Of a stretch of 64,000 nucleotides of DNA, positions 61,495 to 64,000 are shown in pieces. A program made the position numbers and the translations under genes. Positions within the stretch are counted from its first letter, which is position 1, and the number at the start of each line of letters is the position of its first letter. The stretch is from Sphingobium sp. JS3065 (GTDB lineage: Bacteria; Pseudomonadota; Alphaproteobacteria; Sphingomonadales; Sphingomonadaceae). The notes under the pieces were generated by a model. It was not told where the DNA came from. It saw nothing but the letters and a program-made list of their open reading frames with translations, and searched no databases. Location of the stretch: contig NZ_CP102664.1 of NCBI RefSeq assembly GCF_026427355.1, positions 1,984,001 to 2,048,000 on the forward strand. The letters are read 5' to 3'.

Positions 61495-61964
61495 GTGATG
61501 GTGACGATCACGCTGTCGGAATAGGGGCCAGCCTGCGGCCATTGTCCCGCCGGTATCTGTCCATAGACCGAGACGGTCTGGCTGAAGCTCAGCAGCCCGG
61601 TCAGCATCGCGGACACGATGGCGGTGCCGCCCGAACCCGTTCCCCAGATGGTGGTGCGGCTGGCGTTGGTATAGAGATTATAGTTCAACCGCGCGCTTCC
61701 CTGCGTCATTTGCCGCGCCAGGGCGTTGCCCGAAGATCCTGGACTGATCGCGATGTCGATCGTCCCGGCCAGCGAAACGAGACCCGTGCAACTGAGCGTC
61801 ACGCCGCCCGCCCCATCCTTCGGACCGGGCGAGGTGGGGTCATAGCTGCCGAAGCTGACGCCGGTCGTGGAGGCCGAACAACTGCACAGGGTGCAGGCCC
61901 ATGCCGGCGGCGTCAGCGCCATGCCCGCAAGAGCGGCCAGCATATATCCGACAGCCTTCATCAT
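61488..61964 (-). CDS. Spore coat protein U domain pilin (Csu type)
   Basis: 158 residues. A signal peptide (MMKAVGYMLAALAGMALTPP, cleavage near WA-C) precedes an SCPU domain with a cysteine-rich start (CTLCSCSASTTGVSFGSYDP) and a closing donor-like strand (YSDSVIVTITY). SCPU proteins are the subunits of archaic chaperone-usher (Csu) pili used for attachment to surfaces. The start overlaps the stop of the usher gene by four bases (ATGA). No chaperone gene follows, so it and other subunits probably lie upstream outside the window. Confidence 0.87.
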   Translation of the reverse strand: MMKAVGYMLAALAGMALTPPAWACTLCSCSASTTGVSFGSYDPTSPGPKDGAGGVTLSCTGLVSLAGTIDIAISPGSSGNALARQMTQGSARLNYNLYTNASRTTIWGTGSGGTAIVSAMLTGLLSFSQTVSVYGQIPAGQWPQAGPYSDSVIVTITY

Positions 61965-64000
61965 TTCCCCTCCCCATCCGGCGCGCAGGGCACCGGAGCT
62001 ATCCTGGTCATGCCGGACCGATCCGGCAAGGCCGGGACGATGGCGCGGCAGATCTTGGCCGGTCCGGTCAGCAATATGTCCTGCCCTGCCCGGGCATCGG
62101 CCAGGAATATTTCGCCGTCATGGCCGGAAACGCCCGACTCGGCCCCCTCGACGATGACGGTCAATCCTTGCTCGACCGGAGCGCCGTCCTTGTCCACCAG
62201 CCGCAATGTGACGGGATGGGCCGACGTCCGGGCGAAACGGATCGCGACGGCCTGCCGATAGCCCGGAACGGCAACCTGTTCGGCCGACGTCACGACAGCG
62301 TCGATCGGCAGGTCGTCCAGATCGATGGCGATCCGGTTGGCCGCATAGGGTTGCAGGCCCGTGACGACCGCTTGCCTGCCCAGCCCCGCCTTGCGCGCAA
62401 CGGGGCGGCTTTCGAAGAAGACCGTCACATCCTGATCCGCGCCGACATCCACCACGGCGAAGGCATAGTCTAGCTGCGGCGTCGCGACGATCTGCCCCCC
62501 TGCCCGCACCAGCGCTCCATGGGCCTGAAGGCGCATGCCGCCAGCACCGGCCATGCGCGCCATCGACATATCGACATCCCCCGCCGCCGTGCGCCATGTC
62601 GCCCCGGCTTCCCACTGCGACATGTCGCCATCCTGACGCGCGGCCAGGAAGCGATAGCCCCAGCCGCTGTCGGGCGGCGGCGTCTGGCTGACGCTGGCGG
62701 CAATGCGACTCCCCTGGGCGAACAGGCCGGCGTTCGACCGGGTGCCGAGGGGCAGGGTGAGCGATCCGAAAAGACTGTTGTTCCGGCTGTCGGAAAAGCG
62801 CGTCCGCCGCGCCCCCAATGTGACCCAGGCCGGACCCAGGCTGGCCGCATAGGACAGGGAACCGGTGGCGAAACGATAGCCGCCGTCCCCGTCATTTTCC
62901 ACATAGTCGGCATTGATGCTGCCCCGCCTTCCCAGCGTCAGGCTGCCCGCCACGATCAATTCCCGCCGCTTGCCGGGCAACGGGTCTTCAACGCCCACCT
63001 GGACGAAGGCGGCATCCTGCCGCATATAGCTGGCCGTCACGGAATAGCGGGACGTGATCCGCTGAACCTGCGCCCGCCAGAGCAGGCCCGTGCCCCAGCG
63101 GCTTTGGCCCCCCGCCATCGACAGCGTGACCTCCCCCCAGGAGGAGAGAATCGCGCCCAGCCCCAGCCCGGCCATCCGCACATCGCCGCTCGCCTCCGCG
63201 CGCCCGGCGAGCGTCAGCCCGTCGCCCAGCCCATGACGCCAGAATCCGGCCGCGAAGGGCGCGCCATAGGCGAAGCTGCTGCCACCGAAATCCCTGCGCG
63301 GAACGCCCGCCTCCAGCGAGAAATCGTCGATTCCTTCGCGCAGCAGGCGCGGGCTGGTGTAAAAGCTCTGGGTTACGGTGCGCGCCGCGCCGTTCGCGTC
63401 GCGCACCGTCATCGTCACTTCCCCGGCGCCGGTGAAGACCGGCTGATAATCGATGGCGAAATCGCCGGGCTGCACCGCCATGCTCTGACGGCTGCTGACC
63501 GCCGCCAGCTCCACGACCGAAGGCAGGGTGGATGATCCGGAAAGCCGGGGCAGCGGATAGGTGATGTCGTCAGGGGTCAAGGCGAAGTCCGTGCCCAGCC
63601 TGATCCCCGCGAAACGGACCGGTCGGTTCCAGTCGCCGCCCCGCGTCACCGTGTCGCCCAGCGTCAGCCGCAGGCGCCGATCAGGGAAATCGCGGATGAA
63701 ATTGCTGTCCAGCCGGACCGCGCCCGGGCCGTCCATGCCCCTTTGCAGCAAGGCGGTGGTGCCGATCACGCCCCAGTCGCCGGACGCTCCCGCATCCAGA
63801 AGGACGGATGCGGCCCACTTCCCGCTCCACCGCGAGAGAGACAGGTCATAACCCACATATTGGGCGGAAATGGCCTCCATGACAGGAAGGCCATGCCGGG
63901 CCGTGCCGAAATGCGTGGCGGAAAACAGCGAAGGTTCGGCGTCGATCAACAGCGTCGCTCCACCGCCATCCAGCCTTGCCGAAAGGCCGGGCACCCCCTC
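61961..64000 (-). CDS. Fimbrial outer-membrane usher, partial (Csu type)
   Basis: Open to the window edge; about 679 residues are visible and the N-terminus is missing. There are many alternating beta strands of the usher barrel (VRLDSNFIRDFPDRRLRLTL, SFYTSPRLLREGIDDFSLEA) and a C-terminal region with VTGLQPYAANRIAIDLDDLP and APVEQGLTVIVEGAESG, typical of PapC/FimD-type C-terminal domains. It would form the outer-membrane channel through which pilin subunits are exported. It is co-transcribed with the spore coat U pilin. Confidence 0.9.
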   Translation of the reverse strand, partial: EGVPGLSARLDGGGATLLIDAEPSLFSATHFGTARHGLPVMEAISAQYVGYDLSLSRWSGKWAASVLLDAGASGDWGVIGTTALLQRGMDGPGAVRLDSNFIRDFPDRRLRLTLGDTVTRGGDWNRPVRFAGIRLGTDFALTPDDITYPLPRLSGSSTLPSVVELAAVSSRQSMAVQPGDFAIDYQPVFTGAGEVTMTVRDANGAARTVTQSFYTSPRLLREGIDDFSLEAGVPRRDFGGSSFAYGAPFAAGFWRHGLGDGLTLAGRAEASGDVRMAGLGLGAILSSWGEVTLSMAGGQSRWGTGLLWRAQVQRITSRYSVTASYMRQDAAFVQVGVEDPLPGKRRELIVAGSLTLGRRGSINADYVENDGDGGYRFATGSLSYAASLGPAWVTLGARRTRFSDSRNNSLFGSLTLPLGTRSNAGLFAQGSRIAASVSQTPPPDSGWGYRFLAARQDGDMSQWEAGATWRTAAGDVDMSMARMAGAGGMRLQAHGALVRAGGQIVATPQLDYAFAVVDVGADQDVTVFFESRPVARKAGLGRQAVVTGLQPYAANRIAIDLDDLPIDAVVTSAEQVAVPGYRQAVAIRFARTSAHPVTLRLVDKDGAPVEQGLTVIVEGAESGVSGHDGEIFLADARAGQDILLTGPAKICRAIVPALPDRSGMTRIAPVPCAPDGEGK

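Noticed and set aside
1..64000. CRISPR array, tRNA, rRNA or replication origin
   Set aside because: No regularly spaced repeats, clover-leaf sequences, rRNA cores or origin-type iterons were seen.

Overview
The window is alphaproteobacterial and almost certainly from the family Sphingomonadaceae (a Sphingobium- or Sphingomonas-like genome). The evidence is the high GC content, a PhoK-type alkaline phosphatase very close to what I recall of the Sphingomonas enzyme, TorF-type porins, sphingomonad-style catabolic genes, and the Csu-type pilus and trimeric autotransporter loci. No taxon was given, so this is inference from gene content.

Bases 1-26,090 look like chromosomal backbone. They hold the end of a Tad pilus operon (tadB, tadC), a DUF2147 protein, a half-length asparaginase, proC, YbjN and UbiK-like proteins, TspO, an RND efflux pair, tlyA-dsbD, phoK, a serine acetyltransferase, an EnvZ/OmpR-like pair, a TorF porin, a SulP transporter with a beta-carbonic anhydrase, an unusual response regulator with a small secreted protein, a glycosyltransferase with an amylo-alpha-1,6-glucosidase-like protein, and a YdfG-like SDR.

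Bases 26,092-57,420 form an accessory island bounded on both sides by IS elements and IS debris: IS630, IS110 and integrase fragments and IS3 on the left; truncated LysR, truncated IS3, a complete IS110 and an IS110 remnant on the right. An IS5/IS427-type element sits inside. The island's cargo is catabolic. A leftward operon encodes a TonB receptor, an N-acyl-D-amino-acid-deacylase-like amidohydrolase, a cytochrome P450, a FadJ-like enzyme and a two-subunit acyl-CoA dehydrogenase. A second leftward operon encodes a class III CoA-transferase, a malyl-CoA-lyase-like enzyme, an aldehyde dehydrogenase and two MaoC/mesaconyl-CoA-hydratase-like proteins. A divergent rightward set encodes an acyl-CoA dehydrogenase, a crotonase, an aldehyde dehydrogenase, a PQQ quinohaemoprotein dehydrogenase, a luciferase-like F420-type oxidoreductase and a fused FO synthase (FbiC). 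Together they read as uptake, oxidation, CoA activation, beta-oxidation and C-C cleavage of an unidentified, probably branched or alicyclic substrate. The FO (deazaflavin) biosynthesis gene is the most unexpected part.

Bases 57,520-64,000 return to backbone-like sequence: a BamE/OmpA fusion lipoprotein-like gene, a YadA-type trimeric autotransporter, a PAS protein with an apparent Phd-antitoxin-like N-terminus, a spore-coat-U (Csu-type) pilin and a partial usher.

No tRNA, rRNA or CRISPR array was seen. Functional names rest on motif recognition by eye; no database search was run.
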